A DNA stretch of 61,336 nt, taken from NCBI GenBank assembly GCA_001804785.1, contig MHBG01000008.1, positions 1-61,336 of the forward strand, in the 5' to 3' direction. Under the pieces are notes generated by a model. It did not search any database. It saw only the letters and a list, made by a program, of their open reading frames with translations, and was not told where the DNA came from. Both the position numbers and the translations under genes were made by a program. This document shows, one piece after another, positions 25,233 to 34,128 of the stretch; position 1 is the stretch's first letter; each line of letters starts with the position of its first letter. This stretch comes from Lentisphaerae bacterium GWF2_45_14. Lineage in GTDB: Bacteria; Verrucomicrobiota; Lentisphaeria; Victivallales; GWF2-45-14.

Positions 25233-25317
25233 AAAGCTTGTAAAAATTTTCTACTTGAGCCCGTGAAATACCTGCACCCTACTGTATATTATCTCTTTTG
25301 GGAGATTTCGACAGACG

Positions 25318-26313
25318 ATGTGCAAGTCTTTAAAATTTATTTTTTGCGTTCTCGCCCTTTCCATATCACTGCCGGCGCACGCGAACTGGCGTGATCACTT
25401 CGAGGTAGCCAGGCCGCAGGGTATTGATTTATACAAAAGCCTTAATGACGAGTCTTTTACCTTTTGCGGTACAGAGACATTTCCGGACCGCCCCGATTTC
25501 AAAGCATATATTCTGATTAAAGATGTCAGCGCCAAATACGCAGAAAGTTTTGACAGAAACGAACTTTATCTCGACAATGTCCGCTTCTTGGACAATACGT
25601 TCGTTTTTTCCTCCATATCCGCCTATTCCACCGGCTTTGACAAGACCGAATACTCAGCCGTTGCGGTGTTCCCGATGGATGAAAACAGTGTACTTATACT
25701 TTACGACCGCGATCTCACTCTGGAGCTTGACATAACGGACCCTATTGAGGGCTTCAACCGCGTTATGTACGGAATCAATGACTTTATGATGCTTTATATA
25801 ATACGGCCCGTCAACTGGTGCTACGCCTCTATTTGCCCGAGATATATGATAGTGGGATTCAAGCGCATGTGCGATAATTTTGAATTTATCGTGAAAGGCG
25901 GAAGCTGCCTTCTCCAGGCTAGATTCGGAGATGCCGGAATTGTCGGGCTTCGCTTCCTTATAAATATAACCGCGGGAGTTGTGGGGTTTTATGATCCCGC
26001 GTATGATTGGTTTGGCATGCAGGACTACAGGGAAGACTTCGGACTGGCGTTTGCAAGCTGGGGTATCGGCCACGGCTTTTATATCGTGCTTCCCTTCATG
26101 GGGCCGACGTCCATCCGCGATGCGGTCGGTGCGATATTCGACTATGGCCTTGACCCGAAAAGCTATATATATGGCGGTCAGTGGTTCGCGAAACTCAACT
26201 GGTCCGCACTATACATTCAGGACTATATTAATATGAACGATTCTAAAAAGGACCCGTATATCTTTGTGAGGGACACATGGTTTATCATAAGAAGAATAAA
26301 AATAAAACACTGA
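25318..26313 (+). CDS. MlaA/VacJ-family outer-membrane lipid transport protein with extra N-terminal domain
   Basis: 331 aa with a signal peptide (MCKSLKFIFCVLALSISLP, cleavage near AHA-N). Residues about 140-320 match MlaA, the outer-membrane protein that extracts mislocalised phospholipids: DPIEGFNRVMYGINDF, LYIIRPVNWCY, a ring-forming helix region, REDFGLAFASWGIGHGFY and LPFMGPTSIRDAVG. It has no lipobox cysteine at the cleavage site, unlike many MlaA proteins. About 120 residues before the MlaA domain (WRDHFEVARPQGIDLYKSL onward) form an extra beta-rich region without a recognised family. The 3' end overlaps an alpha/beta-hydrolase by 37 bp. It implies a double-membrane cell. Confidence 0.88.
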   Translation: MCKSLKFIFCVLALSISLPAHANWRDHFEVARPQGIDLYKSLNDESFTFCGTETFPDRPDFKAYILIKDVSAKYAESFDRNELYLDNVRFLDNTFVFSSISAYSTGFDKTEYSAVAVFPMDENSVLILYDRDLTLELDITDPIEGFNRVMYGINDFMMLYIIRPVNWCYASICPRYMIVGFKRMCDNFEFIVKGGSCLLQARFGDAGIVGLRFLINITAGVVGFYDPAYDWFGMQDYREDFGLAFASWGIGHGFYIVLPFMGPTSIRDAVGAIFDYGLDPKSYIYGGQWFAKLNWSALYIQDYINMNDSKKDPYIFVRDTWFIIRRIKIKH

Positions 26314-27668
26314 CTCTGAAAAGGCTCCTTGCCGCGTTGCCGTTTCTTTGCCTGCCTCTCATTTGCGGCGCGGCCGAATCTATTGCCCTTAAGGAAATCC
26401 CTGCGCAGGGGCCTTACATAGAGACCATCAGAGTCGAAATGTTCTGTGTCCCGGAGGACCATTCAAGCACCTGGACGGATATGTCCGCCTGGGGCGGAAG
26501 CTTCTATTCCATCGCAAGAAAGAAATCAGTACAGGTACTTCCCGATCACCCGGAACTGGATTATCGGCTTTGGCTTCAGGATTCCATCGCGCCTCTGGCA
26601 ATAATCCTTCCCGGAACCGGCGCCCATTGCTCTATGCCGGCGGCCGTCGCTCTGGCGTCTCTTCTTTACAAGGACGGTTTTTCCGCAATCATCATCAGCG
26701 GCTCATTCAATTACCAGTTCATGGAAAGCGCCGGGGCTCACATCGTTCCCGGAAATCCTCCAGATGACGCCGCGGATGTTTACAACAGTCTCAAAGCCGT
26801 TATAAAAGACGTCGAAAATCGTTATGGCAAAGAAAAAATATCGGGCAAGTCGCTCGTCGGCCTCTCAATGGGCGGACTTCATGCGCTCTTCATCTCGAGC
26901 ATGGATAAAGGCGATAACGCAATCAATTTCGATTCCTTTCTTGCAGTAGATCCGCCCGTCGATCTGCTTTATGCGTCAAAACAGATAGATTCAGTAATGA
27001 ATACCTGGCGCAATTGGCCCAAAGATAAAATCAATGATGAGGCAATACGCGGCGGCACCTTTTATCTGGCCATGCTTGCCGGAAAAATTAACCCGGCTGA
27101 CCCTCTCCCTCTCAGCAATGACGAGGCACGTCTCCTTATAGGGGCGTCCTTCCGCTTTGGTCTTAGCGACACTATTTATTCCATACACAGAAGGCACGAT
27201 TTCGGCATTATCAAAACCCCTTACAGCTGGTTCTCGCGCACTGCACTATATAAAGAAATCGACAACATTGATTTCTATGGCTATTCTGAAACTTTCCTTC
27301 TTCAGTATTATGCCAGGGAAAACAAGGGACTCACAGTTGAAAAAATGAGTGGAAAAGGCTCACTCTATTCTATTGCGGACTCTCTCAACGCCAATTCTAA
27401 AGTTCGCGTTATACATACCCTCAACGACTTTATCCTGCGCCCTGAAGATCCGGAACTGCTCCATTCCATCTTTGGCGAACGCATAACTTTCTTTGACAAA
27501 GGCGGCCATCTCGGCAATCTTTATACCCCGGAAGTCCAGTCACGGATAATAAAATACATGAGAGGAAACGGCCCCTTCGGGTTTTTCAATATTTCAGCAA
27601 ACAAGGCGGCAAAAATTTTATATCCAACGCCTTATAGCGCGTCGTCTTCAAAAACAAGTTCCTTTTAA
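26277..27668 (+). CDS. Secreted alpha/beta-hydrolase coupled to MlaA
   Basis: 463 aa with a signal-like N-terminus (KRLLAALPFLCLPLICGAA after a lysine-rich start). The alpha/beta-hydrolase fold shows IILPGTGAHCSM (oxyanion region), the nucleophile elbow GLSMGG (S197), an acid in HTLNDFILR and the histidine in DKGGHLGN. The ATG lies inside mlaA, 37 bp before its stop, so translation of the two is coupled. A lipase or phospholipase working on lipids handled by MlaA is a reasonable inference, but the substrate is unknown. The C-terminus ends in a Ser-rich tail. Confidence 0.8.
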   Translation: MVYHKKNKNKTLTLKRLLAALPFLCLPLICGAAESIALKEIPAQGPYIETIRVEMFCVPEDHSSTWTDMSAWGGSFYSIARKKSVQVLPDHPELDYRLWLQDSIAPLAIILPGTGAHCSMPAAVALASLLYKDGFSAIIISGSFNYQFMESAGAHIVPGNPPDDAADVYNSLKAVIKDVENRYGKEKISGKSLVGLSMGGLHALFISSMDKGDNAINFDSFLAVDPPVDLLYASKQIDSVMNTWRNWPKDKINDEAIRGGTFYLAMLAGKINPADPLPLSNDEARLLIGASFRFGLSDTIYSIHRRHDFGIIKTPYSWFSRTALYKEIDNIDFYGYSETFLLQYYARENKGLTVEKMSGKGSLYSIADSLNANSKVRVIHTLNDFILRPEDPELLHSIFGERITFFDKGGHLGNLYTPEVQSRIIKYMRGNGPFGFFNISANKAAKILYPTPYSASSSKTSSF

Positions 27669-27685
27669 CAAAGGGAATAATCATT

Positions 27686-28681
27686 ATGAAAATCGCTCTT
27701 ATAGGTGCCTGCGGACACCAAGGTTACGCTCTTAATGCAATGCGCCTGATGCCCGAAGCGACACTTTGCGCAATTGCAAAAGGTGATGAATCCGAAAATA
27801 TTTCCACGTACATGAATATGCTCAAAGACAGCGTCAATCCCCCCAAATCCTACGACTGCTGGAAAACTATGCTCGATAAGGAAGAACCCTTCGCCGTGAG
27901 CGTTTCTCCCAAGTACTTCCTACACCAGAAAATATCCTGCGAATGCCTCAGGCGCGGCATTCATGTGATGTCTGAAAAACCCGTGGCCATGAATTTTGAC
28001 GAACTCGCCGAACTTGAGGAAACCTGGCGGAAAAGTGGAAAAGGTTTTATCGGAATGCACGCAATGAGATACCACCCCGAGTTCAGGGCCGCATACGAGG
28101 CCGTCAAATCGGGACTTATAGGTAAACCATTGCTTATCAACAGCCAAAAGTCATACTCCTTCAGTATGGAACGCCCTGAGTTTTATAAAAAAAGAGAGTT
28201 ATTCGGCGGTACGATATGCTGGGTCGCAATACATGCGCTCGACTGGACCTACTGGATGATGGGGCACTTCGATACCATATTTGCAACACATACCACCGAA
28301 GGAAACTGGAACTATGGTTCCTGCGAAAGCTCGGGTGTCATAGCCTTCAATTTCCGGAATTTCGGACAGGGTACCGTTAACTTTGACTTTTTAAAAGCGC
28401 ATAAGGACACAGTACCCCGCGACTTCTGCCGCATCGCCGGAGAAAAAGGCACGATTGAGGCATTTAACGGACACGCCAGAGTCATTACTCATGATGAGAT
28501 CGTACGGGAGCTTGAACTTAAACCAGGAGAAAATATATTCAAGGATTTTCTGGACGAGGTTCGCGGCAAAGGAAAATGCCTTCTCAGCTCCGAAGATACT
28601 TTTGAAGTTACCAGGATAGCGCTTGCCGCCAGACAAAGTGCCGATACTGGCAAAGTTCTGAAGATAAATGATTTCATATGA
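27686..28681 (+). CDS. Gfo/Idh/MocA family oxidoreductase
   Basis: 331 aa. The Rossmann motif is LIGACGHQGYAL (GxxGxxG variant), with the family lysine in MSEKPVAMNF and a HALDWTYWMMG segment in the active-site region. AAGGG precedes the ATG. The stop overlaps the TatD gene by 4 bp (ATGA), and TatD in turn overlaps tcdA, so these three form a translationally coupled run downstream of the hydrolase. The substrate is not deducible. It differs clearly from the other two family members in this window. Confidence 0.88.
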   Translation: MKIALIGACGHQGYALNAMRLMPEATLCAIAKGDESENISTYMNMLKDSVNPPKSYDCWKTMLDKEEPFAVSVSPKYFLHQKISCECLRRGIHVMSEKPVAMNFDELAELEETWRKSGKGFIGMHAMRYHPEFRAAYEAVKSGLIGKPLLINSQKSYSFSMERPEFYKKRELFGGTICWVAIHALDWTYWMMGHFDTIFATHTTEGNWNYGSCESSGVIAFNFRNFGQGTVNFDFLKAHKDTVPRDFCRIAGEKGTIEAFNGHARVITHDEIVRELELKPGENIFKDFLDEVRGKGKCLLSSEDTFEVTRIALAARQSADTGKVLKINDFI

Positions 28682-29322
28682 CTTATATCGACGTACATAG
28701 CCATTCCGCGGCGGCGCAGAATACAGACACAGTAACAGTGGTAAACAACGGACCTGCGTCCGGACTTTTTTCAGCCGGTCTTCACCCCTGGCATCTCTCT
28801 CCGGAAAATCTTGAGGACTCGCTGACCGCTCTCGAAAAAAGACTCCAGTCTTCCTCCTGTGCCGCCCTCGGAGAAACGGGCCTTGATAAGATATGCGGAA
28901 CTCTGTGGCCTCTTCAGCAGGAGGCTTTTTTACGCCAGATAAAACTTGTGGAAATCTACAGCAAACCCATTATCATTCATTGCGTTAAGGCGTATCAGGA
29001 GATAATTGCCGCAAAAAACGAAAGCTCTGTCCCATGGATATTCCACGGGTTCAGGGGATCTGCAGAAATGGCCGAGTCGCTGACGAAAAAAGGTATATAC
29101 ATTTCCTTCGGGGCGGCTCTGCTTGATCTGGAAAATGGAAACTTGAGAGAAGTATTCAGGGCAGCGGCTCTCAACCATATTTTTTTAGAAACCGACGAAA
29201 GTTCCTTTCCAATAGTTGATATATACCATGAGGCCGCGAATCTTAAGGGCATTTCGATTGATGAACTCACTGACGCAATAAAAAATAATTTTATAAAAGT
29301 CTTCGGAGATATTTTAAAATGA
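28678..29322 (+). CDS. TatD family metal-dependent hydrolase
   Basis: 214 aa, shorter than the usual 260 aa TatD. Metal ligands are present: H7 and H9 (VHSHS), the glutamate in LGETGLDK, histidines in IIIHCVKAYQE and IFHGFRGS, and the aspartate in LETDESSFP. A DNase or related phosphoesterase/deoxyribonuclease role is known for the family. The shorter length reflects a compact first loop (GLHPWHLSPENLE). It overlaps both neighbours by 4 bp, so it is part of a coupled run with an oxidoreductase and TcdA. Confidence 0.88.
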   Translation: MTYIDVHSHSAAAQNTDTVTVVNNGPASGLFSAGLHPWHLSPENLEDSLTALEKRLQSSSCAALGETGLDKICGTLWPLQQEAFLRQIKLVEIYSKPIIIHCVKAYQEIIAAKNESSVPWIFHGFRGSAEMAESLTKKGIYISFGAALLDLENGNLREVFRAAALNHIFLETDESSFPIVDIYHEAANLKGISIDELTDAIKNNFIKVFGDILK

Positions 29323-30038
29323 TTCATGAGTGGCAGGAAAGAACCGCTTTACTTGTTGGAAATGAAGCGCTTGAAAAACTAGCATCTTCACACGTGATAG
29401 TGGTCGGACTTGGCGGGGTCGGCGCGTATGCGGCTGAGCAGCTCTGCCGGGCAGGCGTCGGCAAACTCACTATCGTGGACGGCGATAAAATAGATACCAG
29501 CAACAGGAATCGTCAGTTGCCGGCGCTTGTAAGTACACTTGGAAAAAGAAAGGCCTATATAGTCGCCGGGCGTTTGAAGGACATAAATCCAGATGTTGAC
29601 CTGATTGTTATTGATGAATTTATAAAAGATGACAGAATGAAGGATATTCTCGCCGTCCGCTATGATTATGTAGTCGACGCGATAGATACGCTTTCGCCGA
29701 AGGTCTTTCTTGTCAGGATTTCACTTGAAAACGGATTGAGGGTTGTCAGCTCGATGGGCTCGGGCGGAAAACTCGACCCTGAAAAAATAAGGGTTGCCGA
29801 TATCTCAGAATCCTACAACTGCCGCCTCGCCAGGGCAATGCGTAAACGCCTGCACCGCATGAACATAAACACAGGGTTCAAGGTAGTCTTTTCTCCTGAG
29901 GACGTGCCTGATTCGGCCGTCCTTTCGCCCGACGAAGAAATGGAAAACCAGAAATCGACTGTAGGTACCATTTCTTATATGCCCGCTATTTTCGGGTGCA
30001 TGTGCGCTTCCATCGTTATCCGTGATATTATTTCATGA
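29319..30038 (+). CDS. tcdA: tRNA threonylcarbamoyladenosine dehydratase
   Basis: 239 aa E1-like (ThiF/MoeB superfamily) ATP-dependent enzyme that cyclises t6A at tRNA position 37. Motifs are the nucleotide-binding GLGGVGAYAAEQLCRAGVG, DGDKIDTSNRNRQLPAL and YVVDAIDT. The C-terminal part (SYNCRLARAMRKRLHRMNI) matches TcdA/YgdL rather than ThiF. It starts inside the TatD stop and converges with the TPR-methyltransferase gene, overlapping by 11 bp. Confidence 0.9.
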   Translation: MIHEWQERTALLVGNEALEKLASSHVIVVGLGGVGAYAAEQLCRAGVGKLTIVDGDKIDTSNRNRQLPALVSTLGKRKAYIVAGRLKDINPDVDLIVIDEFIKDDRMKDILAVRYDYVVDAIDTLSPKVFLVRISLENGLRVVSSMGSGGKLDPEKIRVADISESYNCRLARAMRKRLHRMNINTGFKVVFSPEDVPDSAVLSPDEEMENQKSTVGTISYMPAIFGCMCASIVIRDIIS

Positions 30039-31236
30039 GATAGATAATGCCTTCGACCCAACACCCGAATTCTTTGCGTAGTTTTGTCTTTTCAGCGGCT
30101 AAAATAGTGAATGAAAATTTTCCGGCGAGCTCTTCCAGATAGCCGGATGAATGCCTATAACGACCCGACTCTCCGAGTTCATACGGATGACCTGACGCTA
30201 TTTCGAGGGAAAAAGCTAAAATACCGCCGGGCTTGAGCGCGGTGCGTGAATGTCTGAAAAAATCATTGAGATCTCCGGAATAGATAAGGGAATCCGCGGC
30301 GGTTATAAGGTCGAATTCATGTTCGCGCTCTTGCAAAAATTCATTTATTCCCGACTTATGGAGTGAGTCGTAAATCATTTTAGATGAAGCTTTTTCAAGC
30401 ATTCCAGCCGAGAGATCGATTCCCGCTATTTTTTTGCACAACGGCCTGATGGCCTCGCCGGAAAGTCCTGTGCCGCAGCCGAGATCGGCAGCATTTTCAA
30501 AAATTTTGCCATGAAAAGTCCGTGCAAGGATTTCAAAAAGTTTTTCGGGGGTTGAGTATTCAAGAACTTCGGCAAGGTCCGTATCGAAGCTATGAGAATA
30601 TTCGTCAAAAAGCTCCTCAACGTAGCGGTCCGGCGCTTTTGCCGTAGCTTTTCCGGAAAGCGCTGCGTGAAGATGGAATGCCGAGGAATTGGAAGGATCG
30701 AGTTCGAGGCATTTTATATAGAGTTGAAGAGCCTCGGATATTTTCCCATTTTCGCGAAGCGCGTTTGCCAGGTTGTAATAGCCGTCCGCAAATTCCGGAT
30801 CTATCTTCAGGGCTTTTCTGTAAAATTTTATGGCGTCGTTAAGAAGTCCCTTGTCCCTCAGAACATTTCCGATATTGTTGCTGGCAAGTCTGGAGGCTGG
30901 ATCTGATTTCAGCGCAGAACGGAAGGACTTTTCGGCATCATCGAGACGTCCGAGTTGGTATAGGATATTGCCGAGAAAACAGTACGCATCAGACCAGGAT
31001 GGTTTTAGCATGATGCAACGCCTGAAAGTAATCTCGGCCTCCTTGAACTTTCTGTTTTCAAAAAGACAGTCGCCGTAAAGGTAAAGTTCTTCGGGTCCGG
31101 CCTGGGCAAATGTATCGAGCATTCTGTAAATATCTTCGGCTTCAGTGTATTTTCCCTGGCGGTGGAATATTCCGGCCCGTTCGATAAGGTCTGAGACCCG
31201 CGCGTCGCCGATATATGTATTCTTACTGTTTTTCAT
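30028..31236 (-). CDS. TPR-repeat protein fused to a class I methyltransferase
   Basis: 402 aa. Residues about 10-200 contain five or six tetratricopeptide repeats (GKYTEAEDIYRML, FKEAEITFRRCIMLKP, LDDAEKSFRSALKSDP, LNDAIKFYRKALKIDP, ISEALQLYIKCLELDP). The C-terminal half is an S-adenosylmethionine methyltransferase with motif I ADLGCGTGLSGEAI, GIDLSAGML and DLITAADSLIY. Small-molecule methyltransferases with TPR partners occur widely, but the acceptor is unknown. Its ATG lies 12 bp after the rpoN stop, so the two are in one operon. Confidence 0.88.
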   Translation of the reverse strand: MKNSKNTYIGDARVSDLIERAGIFHRQGKYTEAEDIYRMLDTFAQAGPEELYLYGDCLFENRKFKEAEITFRRCIMLKPSWSDAYCFLGNILYQLGRLDDAEKSFRSALKSDPASRLASNNIGNVLRDKGLLNDAIKFYRKALKIDPEFADGYYNLANALRENGKISEALQLYIKCLELDPSNSSAFHLHAALSGKATAKAPDRYVEELFDEYSHSFDTDLAEVLEYSTPEKLFEILARTFHGKIFENAADLGCGTGLSGEAIRPLCKKIAGIDLSAGMLEKASSKMIYDSLHKSGINEFLQEREHEFDLITAADSLIYSGDLNDFFRHSRTALKPGGILAFSLEIASGHPYELGESGRYRHSSGYLEELAGKFSFTILAAEKTKLRKEFGCWVEGIIYLMK

Positions 31237-31248
31237 TTTGAAGTAACA

Positions 31249-32643
31249 CTAATAACGGCGGCGGAGGTTTGAGGGAAGGATATTCATGCTTTCCCTATAT
31301 TTGGCAACAGTGCGACGTGCAACTTTATAGCCCTGCGGCTTGAGTTTTCCGGCGATGTCGCTGTCGGAAAGTGGAGAGACGGCATCTTCGGAATCAATAA
31401 GGAGCTTGATGGCATTTTTGACAACGTCCTTCGACACTGATTTGCCATCATCAGATTCGTAACCTGTTGAAAAGAAACCCCTGAGCGATAAAAGCCCATA
31501 TTTACAGCGAATGTATTTTCCGGCCGCTGCACGGCTGACGGTCGTTTCATGGATACCGGCTTTTTCGGCAATCTGCGCCATCGTCATAGGCTTGAGGTTT
31601 TCAATCCCATTTTTGAAGAAATCCGATTGAAACTCGACAAGCGCGCCAACGATTTTTCTGATTGTCGTCTGACGCTGGATTATGCTGTTGATAAGGAATA
31701 CCCCCGAATGAATTTTTTCTTTTATGTAGTCCTTCGTCTCTTTTGTGGCGGACGGATCGTTAAGAATTTCCCTGTAGTTTTTGCTGATGTAAAGGCTGGG
31801 AAGGTAGTCATTCTTCATTTTAACCTTGAGTTCGCCGACTTCCTCAATGACTTCGACTTCTTCTCTGACGTATTCGTGCGGACTCACTGATTCGCTGGAT
31901 AACATGGGGCTAAGGCCCTGTATGCAGGTAATCACCTCTTTTATTTCATCCAGGGATATTTTCATTTTCCGCGCGACCTGCGGAATGTGGTTCGCGGCTA
32001 TTTCGTCAAGATAGTCTCTCACTGCCTCGTAAGCTCTGGTATCTTCGAGTCCTTTTCTGGAAAGTTGTATAAGAAGCCTTTCTCTGAGGTCTGAGGCTGC
32101 GACGCCTGGCGGGTCGAGCTTCTGGACTATCTCGATGGCTTTTTTTACCAGCTCAAGGCTCTGTCCCGACGCCATAGCCAGGTCGGCGGGATGACTGGAG
32201 AGATAGCCGTTGTCGTCAAGCCCTGAGATAACCACTTCGCAGCATGCGTGAAGAGTCGGCTCCATATCGAGGAAGCGAAGCTGTTCTAAAAGGAGCTGTT
32301 GAAAAGTCTTCTCCTCAGTTATCGACTCAAGATAATGAAGGCGCTTTTCCTCGTCATCTTCGGAGTATCTTGATACGGAAGACGTTCTTATATAACGTTT
32401 TTCCTCCTCGAGTTTGAGGATTTTATCGAGCCAGTCATCGGACGCGGAATCGATAGGATTGTCGGGGAGATCATCAGGTGCCTCGGAATCGATTACTGGA
32501 TTTTTGGATATCTCTTCATTGATCATCGTCTGCAGTTCGAGTACGGGTAAAAAGAGCATCTCCAGCGCCTGGATCTGCTGATGCGTCATTACCTGTTCCT
32601 GACGCATTGTCTGGACGGTATTCTGTTTCTGGCTTAAGTCCAT
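31249..32643 (-). CDS. rpoN: RNA polymerase sigma-54 factor
   Basis: 464 aa, full length. The N-terminal region I is Gln/Leu-rich (MTHQQIQALEMLFLPVLEL), followed by an acidic region II and the core-binding region. The DNA-binding helix-turn-helix includes MTMAQIAEKAGIHETTVSRA, and the C-terminal RpoN box is present as VARRTVAKYRE, close to the protein end. It drives -24/-12 promoters together with enhancer-binding ATPases; no such activator gene is in the window. It is followed by the TPR-methyltransferase gene. The Shine-Dalgarno sequence before the ATG is weak. Confidence 0.95.
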   Translation of the reverse strand: MDLSQKQNTVQTMRQEQVMTHQQIQALEMLFLPVLELQTMINEEISKNPVIDSEAPDDLPDNPIDSASDDWLDKILKLEEEKRYIRTSSVSRYSEDDEEKRLHYLESITEEKTFQQLLLEQLRFLDMEPTLHACCEVVISGLDDNGYLSSHPADLAMASGQSLELVKKAIEIVQKLDPPGVAASDLRERLLIQLSRKGLEDTRAYEAVRDYLDEIAANHIPQVARKMKISLDEIKEVITCIQGLSPMLSSESVSPHEYVREEVEVIEEVGELKVKMKNDYLPSLYISKNYREILNDPSATKETKDYIKEKIHSGVFLINSIIQRQTTIRKIVGALVEFQSDFFKNGIENLKPMTMAQIAEKAGIHETTVSRAAAGKYIRCKYGLLSLRGFFSTGYESDDGKSVSKDVVKNAIKLLIDSEDAVSPLSDSDIAGKLKPQGYKVARRTVAKYRESMNILPSNLRRRY

Positions 32644-32818
32644 AGTATTCTGAAAATTCCGCTTTTAAAAATATGATAAGTTGCTGCCTTTAATATAAGC
32701 ATCAAGAGTTGATACCGCAACCGAGATATTTATATCCGATAAAAATCAGGAGATGAAAATGCTTTTCCCGCTTTTGGGATTATATTATACCCGGTATTGT
32801 CGCAGAGGATGGCTGATT

Positions 32819-33541
32819 ATGTTAAAAATAGATTCTATAATTCTTTGTTTTTTTATTTCGTTTACAGCTCTTTCCGCCGGGAACAATGTCGTACAGACAC
32901 TCTCAGAGCGCGAATCTTTCCTGGACTCCGCTAAAAAAGATTATGAGAAAAAGGTGGCGGAAATAGACCGCGCCGCGATTGAAAAACTTTCTGTTATTCT
33001 ACGAAAAAGTATAGCCTCCAAAGATTTTAAAGAGGCAGACGCCGCGGGCAAGGCCATCATGGAATTGCATAAACCCGCATCCAGGGACCAAAACAGCGCC
33101 GCGCTCCAGCCTCAGAAGAGCAACGGCATTGCCAGTTCCTCGAGCGATGGGAATTACCCTGAAGGTACATTCCGTAAGTTTGGCCATCATTATAAACTGC
33201 TGCCCTTCAAGATGGCCTACAGTGACGCTTTAAAAACCTGTGAATCGCTTGGAGGCCACCTGCTGAATGTCGGGGATAGCGAGGAATACACCTTTTTCCT
33301 GGATTTTTCCAGGAAGGAATCAAAGCAAATATGGCTTGATCTCCACAGGAAGGAACCCGGCGGCGAATGGCTCGACTGGAAGGGTGGAAAGCCTTCTTTT
33401 GTAAAATGGTTTGAAGGCCGATACAATGAAGACAGCCACTCTGACTGCACCGTGTTAAATATTAATAATTCGGGGGCCGATACGGTGCGCTTAAAGGGCT
33501 CAAAATTCGCATGTTACGTAATATGTGAGTGGGAAAAATAA
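32819..33541 (+). CDS. Secreted C-type-lectin-fold protein
   Basis: 240 aa from the ATG at 32819 (AGAGGA 9 nt upstream), which gives a clean signal peptide MLKIDSIILCFFISFTALS. A longer in-frame start at 32759 also has AGGAG 6 nt upstream and cannot be excluded. After the signal comes a charged coiled-coil-like helix (ERESFLDSAKKDYEKKVAEI), a linker, then a C-type lectin domain (HHYKLLPFKMAYSDALKTCE, GGHLLNVGDSEE, WLDLHRKEPGGEWLDW, KFACYVICEWE). The calcium-binding EPN/QPD and WND motifs are not evident, so sugar binding is uncertain. It probably acts at the surface or in the periplasm. Confidence 0.82.
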   Translation: MLKIDSIILCFFISFTALSAGNNVVQTLSERESFLDSAKKDYEKKVAEIDRAAIEKLSVILRKSIASKDFKEADAAGKAIMELHKPASRDQNSAALQPQKSNGIASSSSDGNYPEGTFRKFGHHYKLLPFKMAYSDALKTCESLGGHLLNVGDSEEYTFFLDFSRKESKQIWLDLHRKEPGGEWLDWKGGKPSFVKWFEGRYNEDSHSDCTVLNINNSGADTVRLKGSKFACYVICEWEK

Positions 33542-33565
33542 TTATACAGAATAAGGGGACATCTT

Positions 33566-34105
33566 ATGCGTTGGCAACTTATAGCAGGAACACTCGCAGG
33601 GTGCATCGCCGGGGCCGCTCTTGGTTTTTATGGGAAATGCCTTACTGGTACGCCGTGTCCTTTTATCGATAATCCGACTAACGGCGGTATATATGGCACT
33701 TTTATGGGCTTTATGCTTACTTATCTTTTAATGACTGCTTTTTCCCGCGACTATTCGGAGGCAAAACTTTCCCGCAACTTTCATTCAATAAAAAATGAAA
33801 AGGCATTTAATGAGCAGGTACTGCGCGAAAAAGGGGTTTCGCTTGTTCTCTTTTTTGCTGAGTGGTGCGGACCAAGCAGCCTTCTCATGCCTACAATATC
33901 AAGTATTTCGGATATTTTTAAAAACAAAGTGAAAGTATTCAGAGTAGATGTTGAAAAATTTCCGTCATTAAAGGTTCGTCAGGATATAAAATCCGTGCCA
34001 ATCGTGGTAATATACAAAGATGGCGAAGAAATGGAAAAGCTTCCGGGCCCCTTCCCCGAAAGCACCTATATAGAAAAACTAAATAAACATTTGTCCGATT
34101 CGTAA
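33566..34105 (+). CDS. Membrane-anchored monothiol thioredoxin-like protein
   Basis: 179 aa. Residues 1-60 form two short membrane segments around a conserved-looking loop (GFYGKCLTGTPCPFIDNP, then GGIYGTFMGFMLTYLLM), similar to small DUF6132-type membrane domains. Residues 75-179 are a thioredoxin fold with active site WCGPSS: C101 remains but the second cysteine is Ser104, so this is CxxS rather than CxxC. The cis-proline loop SVPIVV is present. CxxS proteins act as monothiol reductases or isomerases, or capture substrates. AAGGGG precedes the ATG, and it lies between a lectin-fold protein and a secreted esterase. Confidence 0.8.
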   Translation: MRWQLIAGTLAGCIAGAALGFYGKCLTGTPCPFIDNPTNGGIYGTFMGFMLTYLLMTAFSRDYSEAKLSRNFHSIKNEKAFNEQVLREKGVSLVLFFAEWCGPSSLLMPTISSISDIFKNKVKVFRVDVEKFPSLKVRQDIKSVPIVVIYKDGEEMEKLPGPFPESTYIEKLNKHLSDS

Positions 34106-34128
34106 AAAAAATAAGGAGTTTACACGAA

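Noticed and set aside
27686..28681. Gfo/Idh gene as part of the MlaA system
   Set aside because: It is adjacent, but there is no sequence link to lipid transport.
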